The notes under the pieces are model-generated. The model saw only the letters and a list, made by a program, of their open reading frames with translations, did not search any database and had not been told where the DNA came from. From positions 124,001 to 188,000 of the forward strand of contig OOIN01000024.1 of assembly GCA_900323505.1 (NCBI GenBank): DNA of 64,000 bases. Reading direction: 5' to 3'. Source of the DNA: Ustilago trichophora (lineage: Eukaryota; Basidiomycota; Ustilaginomycetes; Ustilaginales; Ustilaginaceae). The translations under genes were made by a program, and so were the position numbers. Shown in pieces: positions 40,185 through 50,163 of this stretch; positions within the stretch are counted from its first letter, which is position 1, and every line of letters begins with the position of its first letter.

Positions 40185-43100
40185 TCATAGCATTTGCGCA
40201 CCGTAGGCACTACCCATCAAAGGTTGGGAAAACATCGCTGCAAGCTGACCGAATCCATCCTCACCTCCATTGACCCAACCTTTGCCTCTCTGTGTAATCT
40301 TGGCAGCTGTTTCAATGACACCCTTCAACCCGACACCATCCTCTTTGGCCCGCTGTATAACTTCAGCCGCCGTTTCCGCCTGTCTCCTTCTCAACTCCCT
40401 CACCCTACCCTGATGTTCTGCACACGTCGGGCATTCTGCCTCCTCTTCACCCAGGCAACGTTGGTGGTAGCTGTGCTTACACATAAAATGAACACTGGGC
40501 AGGTCCAGCTGTCCCGCACATGCAGTGCAGCGGGTCATTTGGAAAACTCGTGCACCATTGCTGTCCGTTAGCTCGGAGATCTCGCCTAGTGTTTCTTCCG
40601 TGCTCGTCTTGTAGTCAGAGATGGCTTCCATGTCCACATTGGTGGATGTCAGAGTGGACGAGATGGAAGAGGTGATGAAATCTCGAATGATGCCAACGTG
40701 CGTATGTGGGGTGGAGGAGAGCGTTTGAACAATCTCCAGCGTCGACATCATCTCGCTGTCTCGGATGGTGGTCAAGATCGAAAGTAGGTCGGATTGATGC
40801 TTGGAAAGAAGCGTGGGCGACGACACAAGGAATCGCAGTACCAAGTCGTATAGCTCTGGCCTGAGGCCTCCGTACTTGTACAGAGCCGAAATCACCTTGC
40901 CGCTACTCTCCCCATCCTCACCTTCGTTGAGCGCAGAATCCATGTAGAGCCGCACCACGTCTTCGTACATCTCCATGCGTTCGTACAGCAGAATGAGGCC
41001 TTCGTTGAAGGTTTCCACCGCACAGAGCATGACCGCGTGGCTCATGTCGTAAGGTAGGCTCGCGTGTTGTTCAAGTAATCTTAGTGCTCGTTCTCGAGAA
41101 GCCGAGGCAGAGGTGGCAGAGGTGAGATACAGCTCCAGCAAAGTATTCCAGATCGATTTTTGGTCGAGAATCTCTTGATCTTCGTACTCGTCGCCATCGC
41201 CGACCGAGGTCAAGCCGAGCTCGCGAAGAGCTTGTTCAACCTCGTCCACCTCCTCACTTCCTTCGCCGCCAGCTTCTTTGGAATATGCGGGAGCAGCGGA
41301 AGAGGCGAGAATATCGTCAGCGGGCGGCGCAGCATTCATGTCGACGACTTGGCCCCAACGCGCCAGAGCTACAGTCTCGAGGAAACGCGTAAAGTGCTTT
41401 GGATGTTGGATAAAGTGTGCAAAGTATGTCCTCGACGAAGGTATGGAGTAGGCCTGCATCTTTTCTGAATCTTCGACGTTGCTCGCATCGGCGTCGGCGG
41501 GCACGGAAGTGTCGCCGTCTCCATCGCCAACCTTGACTACGGTGCTAGACGGGCGAGTGGCGGCGTTGCTACCATCACCGATAGAGTAAGGCTCAGCGAG
41601 AGCAGTCGAGTTGCGCTGTGCCGGAGTGTTGTTGCCCGTAGTACTCTCGCGCGATCCTTCTGTCTGCTTGCCAAATCCTCCAACCTGGAGATAGCTGAGA
41701 TATGCGGCAGCTGCAGATTTTTGCGGCTTCCTCGAGTCGCTCTCTTGCTGCTGTAGGCCAAGTGCTTTCTGCCCGGCGTCCGGGTCGGGTCTGAACGCGC
41801 CGGAGCATAGTTCGATCAGCAGCTCTGTGGTCTCGTCTGGCAGCTCTGCCAGGAGCGTCTTTGCGTACTGAGCCATGCTCGTGATCGCGTCCTCTGCTTC
41901 CAAGCCACGGACATACAAGAGAGCATCACTGTAGTCTTTGGCGTCCTCGATCTGGATGCGAAGGTATTCTCGGTGCTCTCCGTAGCGTTTGGCGAGATAC
42001 GCGGCGTGACCAAAGTAGCCGGCTTGACGACAGACCCGCATGGCCGTTTCCAAGTCGAAGGGCAGCTCGTCTCTGTCCTCGGCGACACCCTCACCCGCGC
42101 CGGCGAGTCCATCTTCGTCGGCGGCACTGGCTGAAGCCTTTGCGTGCGGTCGCTTGATGAAGCGATCAAGCGAAGCAACATCCTTCAGCTTGGTGTAGCA
42201 GTTCAGCAGCAGCGTTGTGTGGTCCGAACTAGCCAGGTTCTGCGCATGCAATTCTTGCAGATAGGTGGTCAAGTTCGTGATCCTTTGCGCGTCCAAGAAC
42301 CTCCGAATCACAAAGGATGGTTGTGTGTACCCGATTGTCTTGACGTATTGCGCCATTGCGCCGTCGTAATCACCCTTGTTGTAGAGGTGGTCGCCATAAC
42401 GCTGGTAGATGTCGCGCATCAGTGCTTCTGTTCGAGCAAGCACGTCTGGGTTGTTTGCACGCTGCATGTGACTTCTCGCGAGGTTCACAGCGAGGAGGAA
42501 AAGACTCTTGCGGTATAGCACATCCAGCTTGGCCCGTAGAGGCTTCTCGTCCAATCTCGTAAGCTCGCCCATGTCGCTCAAGATGAGCACTTCGCCTGCT
42601 GGCCCAACCCATGCTTCTCGAATCCCAGACTCAAAAGTTCCGCTGAACGCTACGAGCTTATTGTCCAGATCAAAAATGGTGATCTTGGCGATCTCGGCGG
42701 GTATCATGGAGCCTTTTCGTGAGGTAGGGGTTGTGATGGGCGAGTCGCGGTTGTTGACATAGTTCCTGTTGGAAGAAGTAGTAGGTGTGAAGGGTGGAGA
42801 GACAATGATGACCTGGGAGGCGGAGAGATGGATGGAGTATTTGGGACCTTCATAGGCGAAACAGGCTTCTCTTCCATCTTGACCGATTACGTAGATAGCT
42901 TCGTCGCGCGCAATGACCATCTTGCCTGCGGATCCGGATGTTGATTGCGTCGAAGATGGCTGAGAAGCAGACGCAAGCCCACCGGCTGATGCCACTCCGG
43001 CGATGGGAGAACGCGCTGGTATGACAGCGGCGCAGCCAAGAGCACCACCGACATCATCGAGCACTGCTGGACTGCCGCCAGCACCTTTGCCAACAACCAC

Positions 43101-44273
43101 GTAACGCAGCACGCGCGAGAGGGTGACGATGAATAGATGGACTGTCGATGGCGGTACTGCTGGCTCTACCTGCCCTGTAGACGAGTTCGCATTGGCAGTG
43201 CTGCGTGGATCTCTCGGTCGAGCAACAGCGCCTTTGCGACTTTTTGATCCGTGCATCACCCTTGGCTCATATGCAGTCGTAGGTGCCACCATCGCAGCAT
43301 TTGCTTTTGCATTGGCGGTTGTCGAGCTGGCGAAGAGGGGAGCAGCTTCCGAGAATCCAAGTGCAGTGACGGGTTCATGCGCACCTGAATCCGAGTTAGA
43401 AGGCTGGAAAACGACCTTGAATTTGGGCAGTGCGATCGCAGGCGCAGGTCTGCCAACTGATCCGACAGAGGCGATGCCGGCGTTTCCAGCCGCTGCCATG
43501 AGAGCAGACTCGAGCCCTCGAATCAGCAGCACGGTTCCGTCAGCAAGCGCAACCGAGAGGTATGACAGCGACGGTGTATGCGAGAGTGCCGCAATGGGAT
43601 GCGGCCGGCTACCGTGTTGTACCTTTCCTTCTGCGAGTAGTCGAGGCATCCATGCAATTTCTTGGGCAGCTGACGAACCATTGGGCTCGATTTCATTCGT
43701 GTCTGGCCGCGAAGGATTGCGACCAGTGCGAAGATCCCAGACCCTCAGGATGGGAAATCGAGAGCTATCCTCTTCGCCAAGGGACACGATCCGGCCCCTT
43801 GCATCACATGATAGATGCGTCACTCTGCCCGCCACGCCTGCCGAGGAGAAGGCATCCCACGATGTGAGCTCCTGAAACGTCTCTGGATCGAGAACCTTGA
43901 CTGTGCCTTGAATGGTGCCAACGAGGGTACAAGGTTGTCTACGAGCCGCTTTCAACATCCTTGCATTCTTTTCGGATGAGGCTGAGGGATCAATATCGAA
44001 GTGAACGGAGGTAGAAGCGACCGCAGTCGAGGACGAAGCTCCCTCGGTCGTCAGAGCGGATGGTGGAGGGCGGACAGGACACTGGCAGACGGCAGCTACC
44101 TCGCTTGGGGTACGTAGTGCAGCAGGCGATTTCGCAAAGTCGTCGGCATCTCGTACTGGAGACGATTCGAAGAAGGAAAACTGGCGCCATGCTGGCCCAG
44201 CTGCAGCTGCTGCTGCCGCTGCGGCAGCGGTGCCAATCTCCACCTCTGGCGTTTTCGCTACTTTTGCCGGCAT
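40185..44273 (-). CDS. VPS11: Vps11/Pep5, CORVET/HOPS tethering subunit with C-terminal RING
   Basis: The start at 44273 (MPAKVAKTPEVE) precedes the first conserved block, WRQFSFFESSPVRD; the frame extends 60 codons upstream with non-conserved residues. About 1362 residues. N-terminal beta-propeller about 35-500 (TLVGTIQGTVKVLDPETFQ, ILRVWDLRTGR, PHPIAALSHTPSLSYLSVAL, DEAIYVIGQDGREACFAYEG), then alpha-solenoid with clathrin-like repeats (YGDHLYNKGDYDGAMAQYVKTIGYTQPSFVI, LLNCYTKLKDVASLDRFI, EHREYLRIQIEDAKDYSDAL, YAKTLLAELPDETTELLIEL). The end has a RING-H2-like finger, CTACAGQLDL ... FMCKHSYHQRCL ... CPTC, about 1244-1280. Vps11 is the scaffold subunit in vacuole and endosome fusion. Length exceeds yeast Pep5 (about 1030) because of Ser/Ala-rich loops in the propeller and around 860-1010. 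An Ala run follows the start. Confidence 0.92.
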   Translation of the reverse strand: MPAKVAKTPEVEIGTAAAAAAAAAAGPAWRQFSFFESSPVRDADDFAKSPAALRTPSEVAAVCQCPVRPPPSALTTEGASSSTAVASTSVHFDIDPSASSEKNARMLKAARRQPCTLVGTIQGTVKVLDPETFQELTSWDAFSSAGVAGRVTHLSCDARGRIVSLGEEDSSRFPILRVWDLRTGRNPSRPDTNEIEPNGSSAAQEIAWMPRLLAEGKVQHGSRPHPIAALSHTPSLSYLSVALADGTVLLIRGLESALMAAAGNAGIASVGSVGRPAPAIALPKFKVVFQPSNSDSGAHEPVTALGFSEAAPLFASSTTANAKANAAMVAPTTAYEPRVMHGSKSRKGAVARPRDPRSTANANSSTGQVEPAVPPSTVHLFIVTLSRVLRYVVVGKGAGGSPAVLDDVGGALGCAAVIPARSPIAGVASAGGLASASQPSSTQSTSGSAGKMVIARDEAIYVIGQDGREACFAYEGPKYSIHLSASQVIIVSPPFTPTTSSNRNYVNNRDSPITTPTSRKGSMIPAEIAKITIFDLDNKLVAFSGTFESGIREAWVGPAGEVLILSDMGELTRLDEKPLRAKLDVLYRKSLFLLAVNLARSHMQRANNPDVLARTEALMRDIYQRYGDHLYNKGDYDGAMAQYVKTIGYTQPSFVIRRFLDAQRITNLTTYLQELHAQNLASSDHTTLLLNCYTKLKDVASLDRFIKRPHAKASASAADEDGLAGAGEGVAEDRDELPFDLETAMRVCRQAGYFGHAAYLAKRYGEHREYLRIQIEDAKDYSDALLYVRGLEAEDAITSMAQYAKTLLAELPDETTELLIELCSGAFRPDPDAGQKALGLQQQESDSRKPQKSAAAAYLSYLQVGGFGKQTEGSRESTTGNNTPAQRNSTALAEPYSIGDGSNAATRPSSTVVKVGDGDGDTSVPADADASNVEDSEKMQAYSIPSSRTYFAHFIQHPKHFTRFLETVALARWGQVVDMNAAPPADDILASSAAPAYSKEAGGEGSEEVDEVEQALRELGLTSVGDGDEYEDQEILDQKSIWNTLLELYLTSATSASASRERALRLLEQHASLPYDMSHAVMLCAVETFNEGLILLYERMEMYEDVVRLYMDSALNEGEDGESSGKVISALYKYGGLRPELYDLVLRFLVSSPTLLSKHQSDLLSILTTIRDSEMMSTLEIVQTLSSTPHTHVGIIRDFITSSISSTLTSTNVDMEAISDYKTSTEETLGEISELTDSNGARVFQMTRCTACAGQLDLPSVHFMCKHSYHQRCLGEEEAECPTCAEHQGRVRELRRRQAETAAEVIQRAKEDGVGLKGVIETAAKITQRGKGWVNGGEDGFGQLAAMFSQPLMGSAYGAQML

Positions 44274-44664
44274 GGTGGATGGTGCGACGAGCGTGTGCGC
44301 CAAGAAAGGCACTGTAGAGGCGCCAAGGAGAAAAGGAGTCTCAGACTCGCACGTCGAAGTGGTGTGGTGCGGGTGATGATGCTTGGTAGGTGGATGTCGT
44401 GAGAAAGCGTCTGAACAAGGAATCACGTTCAGGAGTTGAGTTGATCTGTGCATCAGCGAGCGATGCGTTTGAATTTGTGGAGCGGATTTTTGACCTCGCC
44501 ACTTTGACGCGGCGTAACATCTTCCGCCTGCTTTTCATCATCATCATCATCGTTCCACAGCACCATGTGGAAACATTGCCAGTCATGGCGAGGGGGTAGT
44601 ATGATTGCACGTGATCATTTAACTACGGCGTGAGTTATGCTGATATGGATGCTAACAAGTTTGT
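44274..44664. other. Intergenic, VPS11 upstream / carrier-like downstream
   Basis: 391 bases between two minus-strand genes. If the longer VPS11 start at 44453 is used, 180 of these bases are coding. Nothing else seen. Confidence 0.5.
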
Positions 44665-47190
44665 CTAATTGAGATCACCTCCAAGCCAAGCAAAGACTAG
44701 GAAAGCTACACCATACGGCGTAGCCAGCCTCTTCAATGTCCAAACGACTCGTCCGCTCGCCCAGTACCTTGTACCCTTCTGAAGCGTTCCCTTGTCGCTT
44801 GAGCCAAATCCGCCTCTCCTCGTAGTCGCACCCACCTGCCCCTTCTCCATCTTCATCCCTACCTTCTGTCCAGTCGAAGCAAGACTAAAGTTGACCGGAT
44901 TGTTCCGGATCCAGTTTCTCTTCAACTTTGCCTCTGGCGAATCGGCTGACCTTCTTCGCGAGGCTAGCGACATGAGCAAAGTCCTCTGTGCCACTGTGCT
45001 TATCCTGTCTCCCAAAGAGTCCCCAGATGATGGTGTGTGGGAGAATGAGGAGGAGGAGGAGGGCCGAAGATGCTTGTCCACCCCGGCGGCGGTTCGTACG
45101 AGTTCATTATCGAGCACTGGTTTCGGGATCTCTGGCAGGAAAGGTGCGATGAAGTAGGTATGCAATAAGAGGAGCGGTATGGACGCTTTGGAAGGATCGA
45201 GACCACCAGAATGGAGTCGGTCGAGTCTGGCCGTGGACTGCGCATGCTCGATGAGGAGGGTGAGGAAGCCTGGTCGTGTTGCAAGTGTGGGTGCGGGACG
45301 TCGTGTTCTGCCATTGGTTCTGTGAGTGGCTGATTCTGGCTGAGTGTTGCTTTCCATCGTTGATGTACTTGAGTCAGGTGATAGTGAAGAGGCGTGCTTT
45401 TGTGCTTTTCGCTGTTGCAACGCTCTCGCGCTAGTGAGCATCGGCTTGGCAGTACCGTTTACTCCAGGCGAAGCCCACTTAGCAGCTCCAACTAGACGCA
45501 GTGGATGCGGCGCTCGAGGGATCATGGCCCTCTCGTACACCCTCGACATCTTTGCACCCGATCGATTCTCCGCCCGCAACACCAGAAAGTCTGAACGTCT
45601 TCGAAATGCCCTGCTTCCAAGCTCTTGGGCCCTTAACTCTGCGCTTGCTCTTGCTCCTCTAGCCACTGATCGACCCATCGTGCTCATCCTTGTCGCACTC
45701 TCGCCTTCTTTCCTGTGGCCCCTTGTCGACGCTGCATGGGTGTGAGTTGGACGATAGCCAGGTTCGCGCTTGCCTTGTTCCCACTGCTTTCTGCCCTCCC
45801 AGATTACCACACGCATCAGCTCGAATGGTCGTCCCACCAGCTCATACGAGAAGGCGCCAACAGCTCCGCCAACAAGAAGGATGATCACCGCAACGACACG
45901 ACCTTGAACCGTTCGCGATTGGTTGTAGCTGACATCTGCGTCGGGTACGTTTTTCCTGCCCTCTCGAATCCAGTGTGAGACTCTGCCCGAATCTTCGATA
46001 TGCATCTCGTCTTGACTGAACCCGTCATCCACTTTGCGTCTACCCACGACGTTCGATCCCTCCTCCGCACTTTCCTCTGGCGAACGAATAGGATGAACAA
46101 TGCCAAGCCCCTTCGCATTGAACCAAGCACACACTCGATCCACCGAAGTCGACGCAAAGAAAGCACATCTCCTCGAAACTTCAAAGATGAAAAAGAAACT
46201 CCCAAACCCGACACTGTCACGAATCAGCGAAAGTGCCAGTCCAGATCCGTGCACTCCACCACGCCATCTTTTGAGTCGTTTCTCCCACTCTTTTCGCTTC
46301 TCAGGCGACATTGTGAATCTCTCGCCTACACTTCCACTGCCACTGCCGGCATTCTTCAAGGAGGTAGTGGCTGGCTCGATAAGAGCGATCAGCCGCGCGC
46401 GCAGTGTTGGTTGAGGTGCACGCTTCGAGCGCTCGATAGTTTCCTTTTGGACATCTTGTACGAGTTTATCGCGGGCGATTGCGGGTGCGAAGGGGAGGAT
46501 TGCTGCTCGGAGGATTGCACGCCACGATATGGTGGTTAATGGTCGAACGGTGCCGTGTCGATGATGTTCTGTTCCACTGACGTTGCGTTGGATGATATAG
46601 CGCACATTGTCCAGCGGTGCGGAGAGGAAGCACTGTGCAGCACCAGCAACAGCACCTGAAGCAGTTACGATCCACAGCGGGGTCCATTTTGGCTTTCGGC
46701 TTCCTTCCTCTCCTCCCTCCTCTATCTCCTCTTCCCCTTCCATTGCCGCATGCTTTTGTTTCGACTTGGCCAAAAGCCGGCTTTCAGTGATACTATATGC
46801 TTCGAAGAGTGTAAATCCGATCGCTGTGTTGAACAGCAGTGGAGGCAGCAGGAGGTGTGGTAGAAAGTTGGAGTTTTCCCTCCGCAAAAGCGTACGCAGA
46901 TAGCGCAAGCTGAGACGGTGGCCCTCTCGCTTGGCCATTGCTTCGAGAATGGTCCATGACGAAAGCTTAACCGGGCGGAACAGTCGGACAGGGCGCTTGA
47001 ACAGGAAAGCGAGGGTGCCAAAGAGCGCACGGATGACGGCGCCGCCAAAGGATTCTTGCCGTGTGGGCTCGCGGTTGCGGGACTTGCTGGTAGAGTTGCG
47101 ACATCTTGCGACTTTCTTGGAGTCGTCTTTGCTGGAAGAGGGGGCGGCGGGGTTGAGCGTAGGTGATGAGGTTGCCGACATATTGGACAA
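44665..47190 (-). CDS. Oversized mitochondrial-carrier-like (SLC25-type) membrane protein
   Basis: 841 codons, one exon, start in a plausible context (MSNMSATSSPTLNP). Carrier features are visible but spread out: LLLPPLLFNTAIGFTLFEAY then VTASGAVAGAAQCFLSAPLDNVRYIIQ (Px[DE]xxR signature, about 197-210); LALSLIRDSVGFGSFFFIFE (about 325-345), typical of carrier even helices; and IILLVGGAVGAFSYELVGRP followed by FELMRVVIWEG (second PFExxR signature, about 445). Long basic Ser/Arg-rich insertions (about 480-640) and a C-terminal LLIEHAQSTARLDRLHSGG to GVAFLVFAWLGGDLN region double the normal 300-residue length. Probably resides in the mitochondrial inner or outer membrane or peroxisome; a third signature is not obvious, so it may be a degenerate, non-transporting relative. 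Basidiomycetes have similar long carrier-like proteins, but substrate is unknown. Confidence 0.68.
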   Translation of the reverse strand: MSNMSATSSPTLNPAAPSSSKDDSKKVARCRNSTSKSRNREPTRQESFGGAVIRALFGTLAFLFKRPVRLFRPVKLSSWTILEAMAKREGHRLSLRYLRTLLRRENSNFLPHLLLPPLLFNTAIGFTLFEAYSITESRLLAKSKQKHAAMEGEEEIEEGGEEGSRKPKWTPLWIVTASGAVAGAAQCFLSAPLDNVRYIIQRNVSGTEHHRHGTVRPLTTISWRAILRAAILPFAPAIARDKLVQDVQKETIERSKRAPQPTLRARLIALIEPATTSLKNAGSGSGSVGERFTMSPEKRKEWEKRLKRWRGGVHGSGLALSLIRDSVGFGSFFFIFEVSRRCAFFASTSVDRVCAWFNAKGLGIVHPIRSPEESAEEGSNVVGRRKVDDGFSQDEMHIEDSGRVSHWIREGRKNVPDADVSYNQSRTVQGRVVAVIILLVGGAVGAFSYELVGRPFELMRVVIWEGRKQWEQGKREPGYRPTHTHAASTRGHRKEGESATRMSTMGRSVARGARASAELRAQELGSRAFRRRSDFLVLRAENRSGAKMSRVYERAMIPRAPHPLRLVGAAKWASPGVNGTAKPMLTSARALQQRKAQKHASSLSPDSSTSTMESNTQPESATHRTNGRTRRPAPTLATRPGFLTLLIEHAQSTARLDRLHSGGLDPSKASIPLLLLHTYFIAPFLPEIPKPVLDNELVRTAAGVDKHLRPSSSSSFSHTPSSGDSLGDRISTVAQRTLLMSLASRRRSADSPEAKLKRNWIRNNPVNFSLASTGQKVGMKMEKGQVGATTRRGGFGSSDKGTLQKGTRYWASGRVVWTLKRLATPYGVAFLVFAWLGGDLN

Positions 47191-47522
47191 CGAGCGGGGC
47201 CTTCACCTAGCACCTGGAATAGAGAGGTTTGTGCTCTGCTGTCGAGCCGTTCTATCTTGATGCAGAGAACATATCGAGTGTTTGTGAGAGCGAGGACGCT
47301 GTCGTATGCCTGAGTTGCAGGTAGCAGCTGTTCAAGAATAGGAACTGTAGCAAGTGATGGTCTCATGTCGAACAAAACGCACGAGCCGTCCTACTCGACC
47401 AACGCGGAGAATTTCGCCTCCCGAAATCCGCCAAAGCGTTCTTGGACCCTGTCTCACCTTGGCCTCTTTCTTCCCAATTTCCACCATCACCATCACCATC
47501 ACCACCACGAATCTCCCACACC
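47191..47522. other. Divergent promoter, carrier-like / JTB-like
   Basis: 332 bases between divergent starts. Contains a short CCATCA repeat (about 47481-47505) just before the plus-strand start. No coding signal. Confidence 0.55.
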
Positions 47523-48560
47523 ATGCCTCGCACACGTCCAAAGCTATCCAAACTGGCGCTCACCCTCTCCCTATTCTATCTGAGCACGCTTCCCACTCAC
47601 GCCTTTGCTGCCGCATCCGACGCATCCTCATCATCACTGCTACACCGCCGCACATGGCGACCGGATACCGAGCTCCCCGGCGCATCCTTTGTCCTCGGCG
47701 ATGGAAAATCTGAAGGCTCCAAAGTGAAAGGCTACGAAGGCGAATGGCCTCTGTGGGCTTCATTCAGGCAGAGTAAGCCGGCGCTGGACTCGATCGATGC
47801 TGTTGCGCCTGCGGGACAGCCAACCAATGACGCTGGATCTAAAGGTGGGGAGAAGGATTCAAGATCCTACGTTTGTGCTCCCATTGGCGAGTGCGAGGGA
47901 TGTCCTGAAGACGTGGTATGTATACTTGCGACCCTTGACATGGCTGGACTGGGAGCTCGAGGAGCTGACTGACTAGTTGACCTTTCACGATGCATAACAA
48001 TCGGGTTTCGAGCACAGATTCACCTCCCCTATTGCCGACCGTATAACAATCGCCGCAGGGTAGCATGCAGCCCCGTAACAAATCGTGACGATCCCAAAGC
48101 CATTCAAGCTGCCCTAGACTCCGCCAATGCCGCCAAGACATCCTCTCAATCTTCTTCGTCTTCAACTGCTCTTCTGGGCTGGGAAGCTTGTGGGAAATCA
48201 GCCAAGCAAGAAGCGCGCGACTACTTTGAGATGATCGTACGTCCACCCTCCCACTTCCACTTTCCTTATCTCCAGCACGCTCTGATCTTCTTTCTTCGCG
48301 CCCATGACCTTGTTCTGACAAAATTCTACCGTTCTGCTGTTATTGCACAGGCCGTGGTGGCAAGCGTAGCAATTTTTAGCATATGGGCTTTTATCCAGCG
48401 TCAAAAGTTCCTCTTCAACCGACAGAATCAGCAGCTGCACTCTCGAGTTACCGGCCAGCGCAGATCGTCTGGTTTACCCGCTTCCACATCGACCAATAGC
48501 CTGCTGCAAGGAAATCGTAAGAAGAGGTCTGCTCGGCTTGCTGTCCCTCCTCATCACTAG
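47523..48560 (+). CDS. JTB-like single-pass membrane protein, three exons
   Basis: Exons 47523-47915, 48018-48236 and 48351-48560 (donors GTATGT and GTACGT, acceptors CACAG and GCACAG), all phase 0, give 273 residues. N-terminal signal peptide LALTLSLFYLSTLPTHAFA. The ectodomain carries CAPIGECEGCPEDVIHLPYC then RPYNNRRRVACSP and GWEACGKSAKQEARDYFEM: regularly spaced cysteines ending just before one TM helix, AVVASVAIFSIWAFIQRQKF, and a short basic tail. The order (ECxxC, second Cys pair, Cys before an aromatic FxxF-type stretch, TM, QR-rich tail) matches animal JTB (jumping translocation breakpoint protein, PF05439), a protein tied to mitochondria/cytokinesis in human cells. Homology is inferred from pattern, since identity is low. 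Introns fall exactly between the conserved blocks. Confidence 0.8.
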
Positions 48561-48701
48561 GCGCCCTCATTCCACTCAATCGCCAGCATTTCACGCGCAA
48601 AAACACATATACAGGATCCAAACTGTCCAGCGGAATTCTCTTGTCTTTGGTTGATCAACGCCGAGCTACGTGCTACATGATACAGAGTACACGATCAAAG
48701 C

Positions 48702-49373
48702 TTAAGCGGTGGTAGAGGCATCCCTACCAACCTCGACCTCACCTCCTGCGCCGCCAGTAGCCGCTCCTGCACCGCTCTCAGTACCGACGCTCCTGCCAAC
48801 AGTTTCCAACAGCTCGTCTGGCTGCTTAGCGCCGCTACTCCTAAACTGTTCAGCGCCGCCGGTGCTGGTATGGCTGGCGGAGCCTGCGCTGTTTGCAGCG
48901 AGCTTGCGCAGATCCGGCTGATCCTTGTGAAATTCTTGGTTGCGTTCGGACTGCATGGCATCTCTCTTCTCTTGGCCTGGGGTGGAAATTCCTTGTTCGG
49001 CGCCGTTGAGCTGGCCGAATCCCAAAGCGGCGGCAGAAGTGGCAGTAGTGGTGGAGGAAGGGATATCGTCGCCTTCACGGATTGCGGCGGCGATCTCGCG
49101 ACGGGCATCGCGTTCAGCACCGATTTCAGAGCCGAGAGCCGCAGCGCCAGAGGGAGCGGAGGAGCCAGCTTTGTTGGGTCCAGCAGAGGAACCTGGGAGA
49201 GAGTGCGACTGACGGTCCTTCTGGAGCTCAGCCTGCACATTCGATGGAAGAAAAACGCATGTGGAAGAGAGATGAAGAGGTTAGTCAATGCTCTGAACAG
49301 AAAGGGATAGAGATGCGGTAAGAGTCGGAGAGAGACTCACGACAGAGTGAGGTGCTGCTTCGGCGCGAGTCAT
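48702..49373 (-). CDS. Small hydrophilic, probably disordered protein, two exons
   Basis: Exon 1 49373-49341 encodes MTRAEAAPHSV; donor GTGAGT; exon 2 49232-48702 starts after GTGCAG with AELQKDRQSHSL, giving 187 residues. The join restores a helical start; without it exon 2 has no good ATG (only an in-frame ATG inside the acceptor region at 49238). The rest is Ala/Gly/Ser/Glu/Asp-rich with no hydrophobic core: SEIGAERDARREIAAAIREG, a Ser/Thr/Ala run, GQEKRDAMQSERNQEFHKDQ, then AKQPDELLETVGRSVGTESG and a Gly-rich end. No Cys or Trp. This composition resembles hydrophilins/LEA-like stress proteins or regulatory peptides, but I recognise no family. Confidence 0.7.
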
Positions 49374-49811
49374 CTTGGATATGTGGTTGAAGAGGTTGGG
49401 GTCGACAGAAAAGGTCTTGTCTTTGATGTGAATACTACGAGAGTTGATTTCATTGAGGAGCGGTACTTATACTCTTGCTGCTGTCAAGAAGATTTATTCA
49501 GAGGGAGCTTTAGTCTAGTCGCTATACGAATAGCACACATAGTCCTCGTACACTGCGACAGCTCAGTCACGCCTTGACGAAGCTTGGGTAGCTGTACAAC
49601 TGCGCAACGCTGACAAACAGGCTTTGCCTATCAAACAAGAAGCTGCAATTTGACGCTCAGCTCACAAAGCAAAGCCTTTACTATCCTTGCTTGAAATTTT
49701 GTTTGTTCACAATGTAGAGTCAGGAATCTTGTGACTTGATGTCTTACTGAACACTGCATGAAGTACAGTTCGACTGCAGTGAGCGAGGGAAGGATGATTC
49801 ATCGACGCTTG

Positions 49812-49842
49812 TTTTTTTTTATTAAAAAAAAAAAAAAAAAAA
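49812..49842. repeat. T-run/A-run tract, hairpin capable
   Basis: About ten T, ATT, then about nineteen A; the T and A runs can pair. Length may be uncertain because homopolymers are error-prone. Confidence 0.8.
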
Positions 49843-50120
49843 TCAAGGCAGTACTATAACGCTAAGGGTCCTTCCTGAAAAAGGTGACTGATGTTCTTCC
49901 GCCATCTTTACCCGGCAAAATTTCACCGACATCTACTGTACTTACTGCATTGTACTCTCAAAGCAAAACGGTGTGCAGGAGGGCTGACGTCAAGCATTTC
50001 ATCTTCTTAACTTTCTACGGCTTCCACGTGAGGCAGATCTCAAATATCCAAAACCCCAAGATGTGTATGTTCCATGTACAGACCAACCAGCACAACAACC
50101 AAAAAAAATTCATTGAAAGG

Positions 50121-50140
50121 GTACAGTACAGTACAGTACA
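50121..50140. repeat. (GTACA)4 tandem repeat
   Basis: Four perfect copies of GTACA end 23 bases before the Yme2 stop codon, in its 3' UTR. Confidence 0.9.
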
Positions 50141-50163
50141 ATACTAGTGTCTTGAGTGCTCTC

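Larger units (their letters stand above)
49374..50163. other. Intergenic region with A/T hairpin tract
   Basis: 790 bases between the small hydrophilic gene and the Yme2 stop. It has no coding frame. It includes the T10-ATT-A19 tract and a GTACA tandem. Confidence 0.55.

Noticed and set aside
44274..44453. 60-codon N-terminal extension of VPS11
   Set aside because: His/Ser/Thr-rich and not conserved; Vps11 homology starts just after the later ATG at 44273. The extension cannot be excluded.
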